From NCBI GenBank assembly GCA_965198755.1, contig OZ240673.1:992001-1056000 (forward strand): a stretch of DNA of 64,000 nucleotides. Reading direction: 5' to 3'. The DNA is from BOG-908 sp963692875. GTDB lineage: Bacteria > Pseudomonadota > Alphaproteobacteria > Acetobacterales > Acetobacteraceae. Positions 16,423-24,909 of the stretch are shown piece after piece. The number at the start of each line of letters is the position of its first letter. The first letter of the stretch is position 1. The notes below the pieces were generated by a model. The model worked only from the letters and a program-made list of their open reading frames with translations. It did not search any database and was not told the DNA's origin. Both the position numbers and the translations under genes were made by a program.

Positions 16423-18189
16423 ATGACCAGAAGTTACCTTCTGGCTTGCGCCGTGGTGGCGCAGGCGAGCCCCGCCCTTGCGCAAACAGTGCTGTCCGCC
16501 GCAGGCCTGACCACACCCAATGCCGCCGCCGAACAGGCCGCCATGTGCCACCCCGGCGGGGCTGCCTACCCGGCGGAGTTCACCTGGGCAGGCCTGCAGG
16601 CCAAGCAGCCGCGCGACGCGACCGCGAGTGACAACCTCACCCCGCGGATCGAACAGCACCGGCTGGTGAGCGGGGCGGACAAGGTCGTGGCCGTCTGGCA
16701 CAGCCTCAGCTCGAACCCCTACACCTGCCAGGAGCCGTTCCGCACCCCGCCGAAGCAGCCCGCAGCCGGCCAGCCCTACACCGCCGCACAGGTGCTGCCC
16801 TTCAGTCCGGCGACGCTGCAGGCCATGGCCAACACCGGCTGCGGACCGTTCGGCAACACCTCCCATGTGGACCTGTTCCGGCTCTGGCAGCCGGGCGACA
16901 CGTTCGAGGTGTACCCGGCCGTCTACACCACCACGCAGACATCCCAGGGCCCGGTGTCCAACAACAACATCACGCTGCATCCCTTGGGCGACTACTACGT
17001 GGGCAGCGGCAACCCGATCTATCCGCCCAACAACATCAGCATCGTCGGCATCACCCAGAACGGCATCCGCCCGGTGATCGTGCGCAACGACGAGGGCGCC
17101 GGCGACAGCGAATCCAGCAAGGACGTCATCGAGATCGAGGGCGGCGCCAACGACACCATCTCGAACCTCAGCGTCACCATCGGGCCAGCCGGCTACGTGC
17201 TGGCGTCCGGCATCTACCTGTTGCACACCGGCTACAACGACTACGACCAGTTCGGCAACCGCCTGAAGGTACCCGTGCTGGGCGCCGCCCCGAACCGCAC
17301 GGTCGTCTCGTATACGCACGTGCACGGCTTCCAGCAGGAAGAGGTGCAGTCCGGCGGCGCCAACGGCGTCACCGCCGACCCGACCGGCGGCGGCCGGCTG
17401 GAGCTGCTGTTCAACGAGATCGACCACAATGGCGGCTCCGGCGCACAGAACAGCTCCGGCCTGGCGCACGGCATCTACATCGACGCGTCGAACACCGAGT
17501 TCGGCAATCCGACCTACGACCCCAACTTCACCGCCGTCTTCAAGGGCAACTGGTTCCACGACCAGTTCTTCGGCCACGACGCGAAAAGCCGCGCGCAGCA
17601 TACGTACCTGCTCGGCAACTACTTCCAGGGCGGAGTCCCGCAGGGCGGCACCTTTGGCCAGGCCGAAGCGTTCAACGCCGACGTTCCCAACGCCGGGCAA
17701 CTGGTGGCCAGGGGCAACGTGTTCGTCAAAAACATGTCCGGCTACAACAGCGGCGCGTTCGGGCTGGACTACGGTGAGGAGGGCGTGCCAACCAACCCGA
17801 CGGACGGGCCCGGCCACCGGCCGCGAACCAACTCCGTCGATATCGAGTTCAACACCTTCGTGGCGTTCTCCAGCACGATCGACGGCCAGCACCCGCCGGT
17901 GCCGATGTCGTTCTTCTACCCGCAACAGGTGCCGGGTGCTGCCGCATTCCCGGTCGCCAACCTCAACGTCAATTCCAACGCCTTTGTCGGCTACTGCCCG
18001 GCCGGCAACGCGGTGGAGGATTACCGCGGGACCGAAGCGCTGACCGCCGGCTTCGGCGACATGACGGACGCGTTCAGCTTTGGCGGCCTGTTCCTTTCAC
18101 CCAACCTCGGCCACATCGGTGGGGTTGCCTACCGCCAGCAGACGGCGGTTGGGACGCGGACGAACACGGCGGTGGGCGCGGAGAACTAA
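16423..18189 (+). CDS. Secreted protein with predicted right-handed beta-helix
   Basis: A 588-residue protein with a signal peptide (MTRSYLLACAVVAQASPALA, cleavage after ALA-Q). The body is rich in Asn, Gly, Thr and short hydrophobic strands (NNISIVGITQNGIRPVIVRNDE, NDTISNLSVTIGPAGYVLASGIYLLHTG, NTAFVG-like turns), as in pectate-lyase-type parallel beta-helices. The N-terminal part has paired cysteines (AMCHPGG, NPYTCQEPF, NTGCGPFG). A polysaccharide-active or surface role is plausible, but no catalytic motif was identified. An unusual AT-rich gap precedes it. Confidence 0.75.
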   Translation: MTRSYLLACAVVAQASPALAQTVLSAAGLTTPNAAAEQAAMCHPGGAAYPAEFTWAGLQAKQPRDATASDNLTPRIEQHRLVSGADKVVAVWHSLSSNPYTCQEPFRTPPKQPAAGQPYTAAQVLPFSPATLQAMANTGCGPFGNTSHVDLFRLWQPGDTFEVYPAVYTTTQTSQGPVSNNNITLHPLGDYYVGSGNPIYPPNNISIVGITQNGIRPVIVRNDEGAGDSESSKDVIEIEGGANDTISNLSVTIGPAGYVLASGIYLLHTGYNDYDQFGNRLKVPVLGAAPNRTVVSYTHVHGFQQEEVQSGGANGVTADPTGGGRLELLFNEIDHNGGSGAQNSSGLAHGIYIDASNTEFGNPTYDPNFTAVFKGNWFHDQFFGHDAKSRAQHTYLLGNYFQGGVPQGGTFGQAEAFNADVPNAGQLVARGNVFVKNMSGYNSGAFGLDYGEEGVPTNPTDGPGHRPRTNSVDIEFNTFVAFSSTIDGQHPPVPMSFFYPQQVPGAAAFPVANLNVNSNAFVGYCPAGNAVEDYRGTEALTAGFGDMTDAFSFGGLFLSPNLGHIGGVAYRQQTAVGTRTNTAVGAEN

Positions 18190-18192
18190 GCG

Positions 18193-18330
18193 AGGCAAGC
18201 AAGCAGTTCTTTTTCGAGAAAAAGAACCAAAAAGCTTTTATCTCGGCTGTCGCGGACCTTCCGCAGACGGGCGCCCAAGAGACCAAAAGTTTTTTGATTC
18301 TTTTTTTCAAAAAAGAACCGCTTGCTTGCT
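18193..18330. repeat. Double-palindrome repeat, full copy (hybrid + GTTC arms)
   Basis: Left arm has GTTC ends around the T5-CGAG-A5 centre of the CTTC type, a recombinant form. Confidence 0.95.
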
Positions 18331-18353
18331 CGCTTGTACAAGGGAGAGTGACC

Positions 18354-18821
18354 GTGCAGGACCGCCCGCCCCTTCCCCCGTTCACGGCGGAAACCGCAGT
18401 TCAAAAAGCCAGGCTCGCCGAAGACGCCTGGAACACACGCGACCCTGCCCGCGTGGCGTTGGCCTACACGCCGGACAGCGTGTGGCGTAACCGTGCCGAG
18501 TTCGTCACAGGACGCGCCGAGATCGAGGCGTTTCTCACGCGCAAATGGGCCCGCGAGCTGGACTACCGGCTGATCAAGGAAGTTTGGGCTTTCCGCGAGA
18601 ACCGTATAGCAGCGCGTTTCTGCTACGAGTGGCACGACGACAGCGGAACCTGGTTCCGCTCCTACGGCAACGAGCAGTGGGAGTTCGACTCGCACGGCCT
18701 GATGACGCGGCGGATCGCCAGCATCAACGACTCGCCGATTGCTGCGGCGGAGCGGAAGTTTGACTGGCCGTTGGGGCGGCGGCCGGATGGGCATCCGGGG
18801 TTGAGCGGGATGGGGCTGTAA
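18354..18821 (+). CDS. DUF1348 / NTF2-fold protein
   Basis: A 155-residue SnoaL/NTF2-like protein of the DUF1348 type: AEDAWNTRDPARVALAYTPDSVWRNRAEFVTGRAEIEAFLTRKWARELDYRLIKEVWAF then FCYEWHDDSGTWFRSYGNEQWEF. Members are small cone-shaped dimers, many of unknown function. GTG at 18354 lies 7 bases after GGGAG and gives the usual length; a GTG six bases earlier and an ATG inside repeat DNA are less likely. The TAA stop abuts a repeat copy (18821). Confidence 0.86.
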   Translation: MQDRPPLPPFTAETAVQKARLAEDAWNTRDPARVALAYTPDSVWRNRAEFVTGRAEIEAFLTRKWARELDYRLIKEVWAFRENRIAARFCYEWHDDSGTWFRSYGNEQWEFDSHGLMTRRIASINDSPIAAAERKFDWPLGRRPDGHPGLSGMGL

Positions 18822-18966
18822 GGCAAGCAAGCGCTTCTTTTTCGAGGAAAAGAAGCAAAAAGCTTTTGGCACGGCTGTCGCGGACCTTTCCGGCGGCGTG
18901 CACACCAGGGAACAAAAGTTTTTTGGTTCTTTTTTTCAAAAAAGAACTGCTTGCCTTGCCTTGCCT
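18821..18966. repeat. Double-palindrome repeat, full copy (CTTC + GTTC arms)
   Basis: Starts on the DUF1348 stop codon and ends 20 bp before pyrB. Confidence 0.95.
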
Positions 18967-18985
18967 GCCCGCTACACGGAGCCCC

Positions 18986-19918
18986 GTGCAGCCCCGCAAA
19001 CACCTGCTCGCCATCGAGGGCATGTACCCCCCCGAGATCGGCCAGCTCCTCGACCTGGCCGAGAGCTATGCGCTGCTCAACCGCTCCGGCAAGACACAGC
19101 GCGACCTGCTGCGCGGCCGCACCCTGATCAACCTGTTCTTCGAAGACAGCACCCGCACCCGCACCAGCTTCGAGCTCGCCGGCAAGCGGCTTGGCGCCGA
19201 CGTGATCAACATGTCGGTCAGCGCCAGCAGCGTGAACAAGGGCGAGACCCTGCTTGACACGGCGACCACGCTGAACGCCATGCAGTGCGACCTGCTGGTG
19301 GTGCGCCACGACCAGTCCGGCGCCCCGGCGCTGCTGGCGCAGAAAGTGGAGGCCGCCGTCATCAACGCCGGCGACGGCACCCACGAACATCCCACCCAGG
19401 CGCTGCTCGACGCGCTGACCATCCGCCGGCGGCGCGGTACCCTGCAGGGCCTGGTGGTGGCCATTTGCGGCGACATCGCCCATAGCCGGGTGGCGCGCTC
19501 CAACATCTACCTGCTGACCACCATGGGCGCCACCGTGCGGCTGATCGGGCCGCCGACGCTGATGCCGCCGGGGATCGAGCGGCTGGGCATCGAGGTGTTC
19601 CACGACATGGACGCAGGGATGGACGGCGTCGACATCGTGATGATGCTGCGCCTGCAACGCGAGCGCATGTCGCGCGGCCAGGTGCCGTCCGCGCGCGAGT
19701 TCTTCCGCTTCTACGGGCTGGACGCGGCACGCCTGGCACGCGCCAAACCGGACGCGCTGGTGATGCACCCGGGGCCGATGAACCGCGGCGTAGAGATCGA
19801 CAGCGCGGTGGCCGACGACCCGCAGCGGAGCCTGGTGCGCGAGCAGGTGGAGATGGGGGTGGCGGTGCGCATGGCGGTGCTCGACGTGCTCGGGCGCAGC
19901 CAGCGGCGGAACGTCTAG
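18986..19918 (+). CDS. pyrB: Aspartate carbamoyltransferase catalytic subunit PyrB
   Basis: A 310-residue enzyme forming N-carbamoyl-L-aspartate, the first committed step of pyrimidine synthesis. STRTRTSF (55-62) binds carbamoyl phosphate, GDGTHEHPTQALLD is the second phosphate and aspartate site, and VMHPGPMNRGVEI is the C-terminal family block. GTG at 18986 follows CGGAG by 4 bases and gives normal length. The pyrC-like gene comes about 630 bp downstream after repeats; in related genomes the two are usually closer, so repeats may have widened the gap. Confidence 0.96.
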   Translation: MQPRKHLLAIEGMYPPEIGQLLDLAESYALLNRSGKTQRDLLRGRTLINLFFEDSTRTRTSFELAGKRLGADVINMSVSASSVNKGETLLDTATTLNAMQCDLLVVRHDQSGAPALLAQKVEAAVINAGDGTHEHPTQALLDALTIRRRRGTLQGLVVAICGDIAHSRVARSNIYLLTTMGATVRLIGPPTLMPPGIERLGIEVFHDMDAGMDGVDIVMMLRLQRERMSRGQVPSAREFFRFYGLDAARLARAKPDALVMHPGPMNRGVEIDSAVADDPQRSLVREQVEMGVAVRMAVLDVLGRSQRRNV

Positions 19919-20066
19919 GCGCGCATGTCCATTTTGAAAAAAAGCACTGAAAACCGTTCGCTACGGGCGGCTGACGCGAAATGTTTCGATGGGACGCACT
20001 TGGCTGACCGCAGGCAGTGTTGGCGCATGCGAACGACGCCCGTCGCAACTGAAAGAAAGTCAAACC

Positions 20067-20094
20067 ACGAAGGCACGAAGGACACGAAGAGCGT
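20067..20094. repeat. CACGAAGG-type dispersed repeat, left member
   Basis: AAACCACGAAGGCACGAAGG continuing ACACGAAG. The inverted partner lies at 20467-20493, so the pair flanks a double-palindrome copy. Confidence 0.8.
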
Positions 20095-20152
20095 GTCAAG
20101 GCTACACGTGCCAACAATCATGTGGACCGACGCACAGACGCAACCACCGAGC

Positions 20153-20307
20153 AGAAGCAAGCGTCTTCTTTTTCGAGAAAAAGCAGCAAAAAGCTTTTGC
20201 GCGCGCTGTCGCGGACAGCTGAAACGACACGCCTCATCCCGACGGGTCTCACGAGATCAAAAGTTTTTTGGTTCTTTTTTTCAAAAAAGAACTGCTTGCC
20301 TTGCTTG
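20153..20307. repeat. Double-palindrome repeat, full copy (hybrid + GTTC arms)
   Basis: Left arm opens GTCTTC and closes GCAGC, a mismatch between types; core is longer than usual. Confidence 0.93.
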
Positions 20308-20466
20308 TCTCTTCGTCCGCCGCGCGCCTGCTCGTTTCCTTGCCTCCGCCCAAAGACTATTTGACTCACTCCACCTCCGCAGGCCCCTGACGTTTCGCAG
20401 CACGCGAACCCCCTGGCCGGATACATCCACGTCCGTCTCTTCACGAGTGTGCATGTTGCCGCTCCG

Positions 20467-20493
20467 TCTTCGTGTCCTTCGTGCCTTCGTGGT
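20467..20493. repeat. CACGAAGG-type dispersed repeat, right member (inverted)
   Basis: TCGTGTCCTTCGTGCCTTCG plus TGGT is the reverse complement of the 20067 copy. Confidence 0.8.
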
Positions 20494-20544
20494 CAATCTT
20501 CCTACGCCCGCACGCCAGACGCGCGCCTACAAAAGGCAGCAAGC

Positions 20545-21816
20545 ATGGACGTGCTGATCGAGAACGCGCGCCTGCTCGACCCGTCCAGCAGCCTGGACGC
20601 ACCGGGCGCCCTGCTCATCCGCCAGGGCCGCATCGCCGACCACGGCAACAACCTCGGCCGCCCGGACGGTGCCAAGGTCATCGACGCGGATGGCGCCATC
20701 CTCGCCCCCGGCCTGGTGGACATGCGCGTAGCCCTCGGCGAGCCCGGTTTCGAATACCGCGAGACCATCGCCTCGGCGGCAGAGGCCGCGGCGGCCGGCG
20801 GCATCACCACGCTGGCCGCCCTGCCGGACAGCGCGCCGGCGATCGACGACCCGGCGCTGGTCTTCCTGCTGCGCAGCCGCGGCGAGGCCACCGGCAGCCT
20901 CACCATCCTGCCCTACGCCGCCATCACCAAAGGCTGCCGCGGCGACGAGATGGCCGAGCTCGGCCTGCTGCGCGAGGCGGGGGCCGCCGCGTTCACCGAC
21001 GGCAAGCGCGCCATCGCCAACGCGCAGATGATGCGCCGCGTGCTGAGCTACGCGCGCGCCTTTGGCGGCCGCATCGTGCAGCACCCGGAGGACCCGAGCC
21101 TGGCCGAGGGCGGTGCGGCCACCGAGGGCGAGCTCGCCACCCGGCTCGGCCTGCCCGGCATCCCGCTGGTGGCCGAGTCGATCATCGTGGCGCGCGACAT
21201 CCGGCTGGCCCGGCTCACCGGCGGCGCGCTGCACTTCGCCCACGTCTCGACCGCCGAGACGGTCATGCTGATCCGCCGCGCCAAGGACGAGGGACTCGAC
21301 GTCACCTGCGACACCGCGCCGCCGTATTTCGACCTCAACGAGACGGCAATCGGCGACTACCGCACCTACGCCAAGTTGTCCCCGCCGCTGCGCCCCGAGG
21401 CCGACCGCCGCGCGATCGCCGAGGCGCTGGTGGACGGCACCATCGACGCGGTCGCCTCCGACCACCAGCCGCGCGACGCCGACGACAAGCGCCTACCCTT
21501 CGCCCAGGCCTCCGCCGGCGGCGCTGGCCTGGCCACCCTGCTCGGCATCACCTTGGCGCAGCACCACGGTGGCCGGCTGGGCCTTGCCGCCGCCATCGGC
21601 CTGCTCACCTGCCGGCCGGCGCGCCTGCTCGGCTCGGACGCCGGCACGTTGGCGCGCGGGGCGCCGGCGGACCTGTGCCTGTTCCACCTGGAACGCATCT
21701 GGCAGGTGCAGGCCGGCCGGCTACCGGGCAAGGCGCAGAACACGCCGTTCGACGGCCGCGCGCTGGAAGGCCGGGTGCTGGGCACCTGGAAGGCCGGGGT
21801 CCGGGTGTTCGGGTGA
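20545..21816 (+). CDS. pyrC: Dihydroorotase-like protein (PyrC, altered metal site)
   Basis: A 423-residue amidohydrolase of the type I dihydroorotase group. The normal HxH after strand 1 is replaced: GLVDMRVALGEPGFEYRET has Arg61 and Ala63. Other sites remain, for example IVQHPEDPSL, LHFAHVSTAE and AVASDHQPRDADDKRLPF. In other bacteria, dihydroorotases lacking HxH (PyrX/PyrC') assist PyrB assembly rather than catalyse; the same substitution pattern is, as I recall, common in alphaproteobacteria. Thus activity is uncertain. plsY overlaps its stop by 4 bp (GTGA). Confidence 0.85.
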   Translation: MDVLIENARLLDPSSSLDAPGALLIRQGRIADHGNNLGRPDGAKVIDADGAILAPGLVDMRVALGEPGFEYRETIASAAEAAAAGGITTLAALPDSAPAIDDPALVFLLRSRGEATGSLTILPYAAITKGCRGDEMAELGLLREAGAAAFTDGKRAIANAQMMRRVLSYARAFGGRIVQHPEDPSLAEGGAATEGELATRLGLPGIPLVAESIIVARDIRLARLTGGALHFAHVSTAETVMLIRRAKDEGLDVTCDTAPPYFDLNETAIGDYRTYAKLSPPLRPEADRRAIAEALVDGTIDAVASDHQPRDADDKRLPFAQASAGGAGLATLLGITLAQHHGGRLGLAAAIGLLTCRPARLLGSDAGTLARGAPADLCLFHLERIWQVQAGRLPGKAQNTPFDGRALEGRVLGTWKAGVRVFG

Positions 21817-22415
21817 GCATCTGGTGGCACCTCGAAGCGGTGAGCTTCGGTACCGCCGCGCTGGCCTACCTGCTCGGCTCCATTCCGTTCGGGCTGGTGC
21901 TGACGCGTGTCGCGGGGCTGGGCGACATCCGCAACGTGGGTTCCGGCAACATCGGGGCGACCAACGTTCTGCGCACCGGACGGCGCGGGCTGGCCGCCGG
22001 CACGCTCGTCCTGGACGCGGCCAAGGCGGCGCTTGCCGTGTCGCTGGCGGGGTATCTGAGCGGCGTCGTCTGGATGCCGCTGGCCGCGATCTGCGCCGTG
22101 TTCGGCCATTGCTACCCGGTGTGGCTGCGCTTTCGCGGCGGCAAGGGGGTGGCAACCGGGCTGGGCGCTCTGCTGGCGCTGGACTGGCGGTTGGGGCTGG
22201 CGTGTTGCGGTGTGTGGCTGGCGGTGTTTGCGGCCACGCGCATCAGCTCGGCGAGTGCGCTGGCCGCGTTCGCCGCGGCGCCGCTGCTGGCGGGCGTGCT
22301 GCTGCCGCCGGTCTGGTGGACGGCGCCGCTCATCATCGCGATGCTGGTTTGGTGGCGGCACGCGGGGAATATTTCGCGTCTGGTGGCGGGGACCGAGCCG
22401 AAGTTTGGGAAGTAA
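21813..22415 (+). CDS. plsY: Glycerol-3-phosphate acyltransferase PlsY
   Basis: A 200-residue inner-membrane acyltransferase that uses acyl phosphate to make lysophosphatidate. The three conserved blocks are seen: YLLGSIPFGLVLTRVAGLGDIRNVGSGNIGATNVLRTG, then VFGHCYPVWLRFRGGKGVATGLG, then WWRHAGNISRLVAGTEPKFGK. Several hydrophobic helices separate them. GTG at 21813 overlaps the pyrC stop (GTGA), indicating translational coupling. The stop lies at the edge of a repeat copy. Confidence 0.95.
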   Translation: MSIWWHLEAVSFGTAALAYLLGSIPFGLVLTRVAGLGDIRNVGSGNIGATNVLRTGRRGLAAGTLVLDAAKAALAVSLAGYLSGVVWMPLAAICAVFGHCYPVWLRFRGGKGVATGLGALLALDWRLGLACCGVWLAVFAATRISSASALAAFAAAPLLAGVLLPPVWWTAPLIIAMLVWWRHAGNISRLVAGTEPKFGK

Positions 22416-22547
22416 GCAAGAATGTTCTTTTTTGAAAAAAAGAACCAAAAGACTGCTGTTCCGGTAGGCGCGCGGTGCGGAGAGGTCCGCGACAGCCGGG
22501 ATAAAAGTCTTTTTGCTTCTTTTTCTTCAGAAGAAGGCCTTGCTTCT
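22414..22547. repeat. Double-palindrome repeat, full copy overlapping gene ends
   Basis: Begins at the plsY stop (TAA of AGTAAGCAAG) and ends in the TTG start of dprA; GTTC and CTTC arms. Confidence 0.94.
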
Positions 22548-23671
22548 TGAACGCGTCCGACCTCGACCGCCTCCGCCTGGCCCGCACAGAAGGCGTCGGC
22601 CCGGTCACCTATCGCCGCCTGACGGAACAATTCCCGATCCCTGCCGACGCCATAGCCGCCCTGCCCGCCCTGGCCCGCACCGGCGGCCGCGCCGAGGCCC
22701 CCGCCACCCCGTCTGTTCAACAGGCCGAGCGCGAGGCGGCGCAGGTTGCCAAGCTGGGCGGCCGGATCGTCTTCGTCGGTGGCGAGGACTACCCGCCGAT
22801 GATGGCGCTGCTGGACGACCCGCCGCCGGTGCTGTCCGTCCTAGGCGACGTGGCGGCGCTGCACGGCCGCGCGGTGGGCATCGTCGGCGCCCGCAACGCA
22901 TCGGCCAACGGCTGCCGCATGGCCGAGGCGCTGGCGGCGGACCTCGCCTCCAACGGCCTGGTGGTGGTCTCCGGCCTGGCGCGCGGCATCGACGGGGCGG
23001 CGCACCAGGGCGCGCTGCACGTGGGGTTGACGGTGGCGGCCGTCGCCGGCGGGCTGGACCAGCCCTACCCGCCGGAACACGCGGATCTGCAGGCGCGCAT
23101 CGCCGAGCGCGGCTGCGTAGTGACCGAGGCGCCGTTCGGCACGGCGCCGCAAAGCCGGCATTTCCCGCGGCGCAACCGGATCATCGCCGGCCTGTCGCTG
23201 GGGCTGGTGGTGATCGAGGCGGCGTTGCGCTCCGGCAGCCTGATCACCGCGCGGCTGGCGCACGACGCCAACCGGGAGATCTTCGCCGTGCCGGGCTCGC
23301 CGTTGGACCCACGCTGCCGCGGCTCCAATGACCTGATCCGGCAAGGGGCGCACCTGACAGAGAGTGCCGAGGACGTGCTGGCGAACCTGCCGGACGATCC
23401 GCGCCGGGAGGGGCTGGCGCGCAACCCGCTGTTCGCGCGCGAGGTGGGCCAGGGGTTTGCCGAGACTGGCACAGAGTGGGACGAGGGCAACGCCGGCGTG
23501 ATGGCCGCGCAGCAAACCGTGCTGGCACTGCTCGGCCCCTCGCCGACTGAACTCGACGAGGTGGTCCGGCGGTCGGGCGTGCCGGCCGGGATGGCGATTG
23601 CGGCGCTGTCGAACCTGGAGCTGGCGTTAAAGGTGGCGTTCCTGCCTGGGGCGCGTGTGGTAAGGTTGTAA
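22547..23671 (+). CDS. dprA: DNA-processing protein DprA
   Basis: A 374-residue Rossmann-fold protein that loads RecA on incoming single-stranded DNA during transformation. An N-terminal helical part (LARTEGVGPVTYRRL) is followed by the DprA core: YPPMMALLDDPPPVLSVLGD, VGIVGARNASANGCRMAEALA, LVVVSGLARGIDGAAHQGAL and HFPRRNRIIAGLSLGLVVIEAALRSGSLITARLA. A winged-helix DML1-type tail ends the protein. The apparent start TTG at 22547 is formed by the last bases of a repeat copy. Confidence 0.94.
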   Translation: MNASDLDRLRLARTEGVGPVTYRRLTEQFPIPADAIAALPALARTGGRAEAPATPSVQQAEREAAQVAKLGGRIVFVGGEDYPPMMALLDDPPPVLSVLGDVAALHGRAVGIVGARNASANGCRMAEALAADLASNGLVVVSGLARGIDGAAHQGALHVGLTVAAVAGGLDQPYPPEHADLQARIAERGCVVTEAPFGTAPQSRHFPRRNRIIAGLSLGLVVIEAALRSGSLITARLAHDANREIFAVPGSPLDPRCRGSNDLIRQGAHLTESAEDVLANLPDDPRREGLARNPLFAREVGQGFAETGTEWDEGNAGVMAAQQTVLALLGPSPTELDEVVRRSGVPAGMAIAALSNLELALKVAFLPGARVVRL

Positions 23672-23672
23672 A

Positions 23673-23815
23673 AGGCAAGGCAAGCGGTTCTTTTTTGAAA
23701 AAAAGAACCAAAAAACTTTTGTTCCTTTGGTGTACGCTGAAAGAAACTCCGCGACAGCCGGACCAAAAGTTTTTTGCTGCTTTTTTTCAAAAAAGCAGGC
23801 CTTGCTTGCTTGCCT
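23673..23815. repeat. Double-palindrome repeat, full copy (GTTC + TGCT arms)
   Basis: Directly after dprA; the right arm pairs GCTGC-T7 with A6-GCAGG. Confidence 0.95.
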
Positions 23816-23862
23816 TGGCGTGCGCCTCGGCGACAACTCTCCTTCGAGGACGCCAGACGCGC

Positions 23863-24267
23863 TTACTTCTGGCAGCCCAAGTCGGCGCCGCTGACTACCG
23901 CCTTGGTGTCTAGCAGGCTGTTCTCCTCGCCCGACGTCGTCACCGTCAGCAGCGTGTTGCCTTTTCCGCCGAACTGAAACCGGCATGGCGACCCGCTTTC
24001 CAAAGCGCAGGACATCAGCTCCGTGTAGCCGCGCTCGTGGAAAACCGACTCGTTGCCGGCTACGCCCGCGAACTTCGATACGTGGCCAGGTTGCCAGCCG
24101 GACGCCAACAGCGCCGCGCGCGCCTCGTCGTAGGTCAGGCCCTTGATGACCGGGACGACAGGTGCTGCTGACACGTCGCAGCCGGGAGCGGCAGAAGCTG
24201 AACCGGCCGGCCAGGTGCCGGCCCAGCAGACAGCCAGGCAGATCACGACTCGTTTTCTCACGACCAT
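23863..24267 (-). CDS. Secreted hypothetical protein with a PASTA-like segment
   Basis: A 134-residue exported protein. MVVRKRVVICLAVCWAGTWPAGSASA is a signal peptide. The mature part holds VVPVIKGLTYDEARAALLASGWQP, which resembles a single PASTA-type motif, then four cysteines (one early, three late: LMSCALESGSPCRFQF and the C-terminal GADLGCQK). Function unknown. It stands alone between a repeat copy and the decayed cheA region. Confidence 0.68.
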   Translation of the reverse strand: MVVRKRVVICLAVCWAGTWPAGSASAAPGCDVSAAPVVPVIKGLTYDEARAALLASGWQPGHVSKFAGVAGNESVFHERGYTELMSCALESGSPCRFQFGGKGNTLLTVTTSGEENSLLDTKAVVSGADLGCQK

Positions 24268-24349
24268 TGCTCAGCACGCCACAAGCTTAATTGCGACCGG
24301 TAAAGTAGCAGAGTTGAGAGCGGGTGGCCAAGGAGTCGTCCCGATGGTC

Positions 24350-24736
24350 ATCGCCGCACGTGTGGCGATGCCCGGAGCCTGTGCGGTCTTCCGCCCGCCG
24401 TCGTCCAAACGCACCAGCTCGCGCGCGGCCGTGTGCGGATGGCGAGGCGCTCTACGTCTGCCTCGACGATCACCGCCGAGACGGTGGCAAGGGCGACTGG
24501 GATATTAACGGTGAAGCAGGACCCCGCGCCTGGGGTGCTCGCCAAGTCGATCTTGCCGCCGATGCGCTCGATGTTGGCCACCACCACGCTCAGGCTGCCG
24601 CAGCGGCCGGAGATGGCTGTGACCGTCTCCGCGCTCGAGAAGCCGGCGCGGAGGACGAATGCGCCTGTCTGCGCCTTGGTCATCTGGCCCGCGCCTCGTT
24701 CGTTTTGGCCAGCAACTCCGACGACAGGTCGTCCAT
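24350..24736 (-). pseudogene. Decayed CheA-type chemotaxis histidine kinase
   Basis: Reading from 24736, MDDLSSELLAKTNEARA matches a CheA N-terminus (normally MDDLLxEFLxET) and then stops. In another frame comes VLRAGFSSAETVTAISGR, VANIERIGGKIDLASTP and GAGSCFTVNIPVALATVSA, i.e. the end of the ATPase domain (normally GFSTAExVTxxSGRGVGMDVV) and the start of the CheW-like P5 domain. Near 24400 a third frame reads ARELVRLDDGG. P1-P3 and most of P4 are gone and GRGVGMDVV is degraded, so this is a relic with a large internal deletion and frameshifts. Confidence 0.82.
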
Positions 24737-24804
24737 GGGGCCTCCGCCGGCTTGGTGCCAATCGAGGCGGCAGTTTGGCGCATGAGGGCTAAGAATTGGT
24801 GAAC

Positions 24805-24864
24805 GAAGCAAGGCCTTCTTTTTCGAGAAAAAGAAGCAAAAAGCGTTTGTTACGGTTTCCGCGG
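24805..24864. repeat. Double-palindrome repeat, half copy
   Basis: CTTC left arm upstream of otsB, close to the cheA relic. Confidence 0.88.
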
Positions 24865-24909
24865 ACCGTTCGAGGAGGGTGTGCTCAGACCGGAAGAGTT
24901 TCGGATCTG

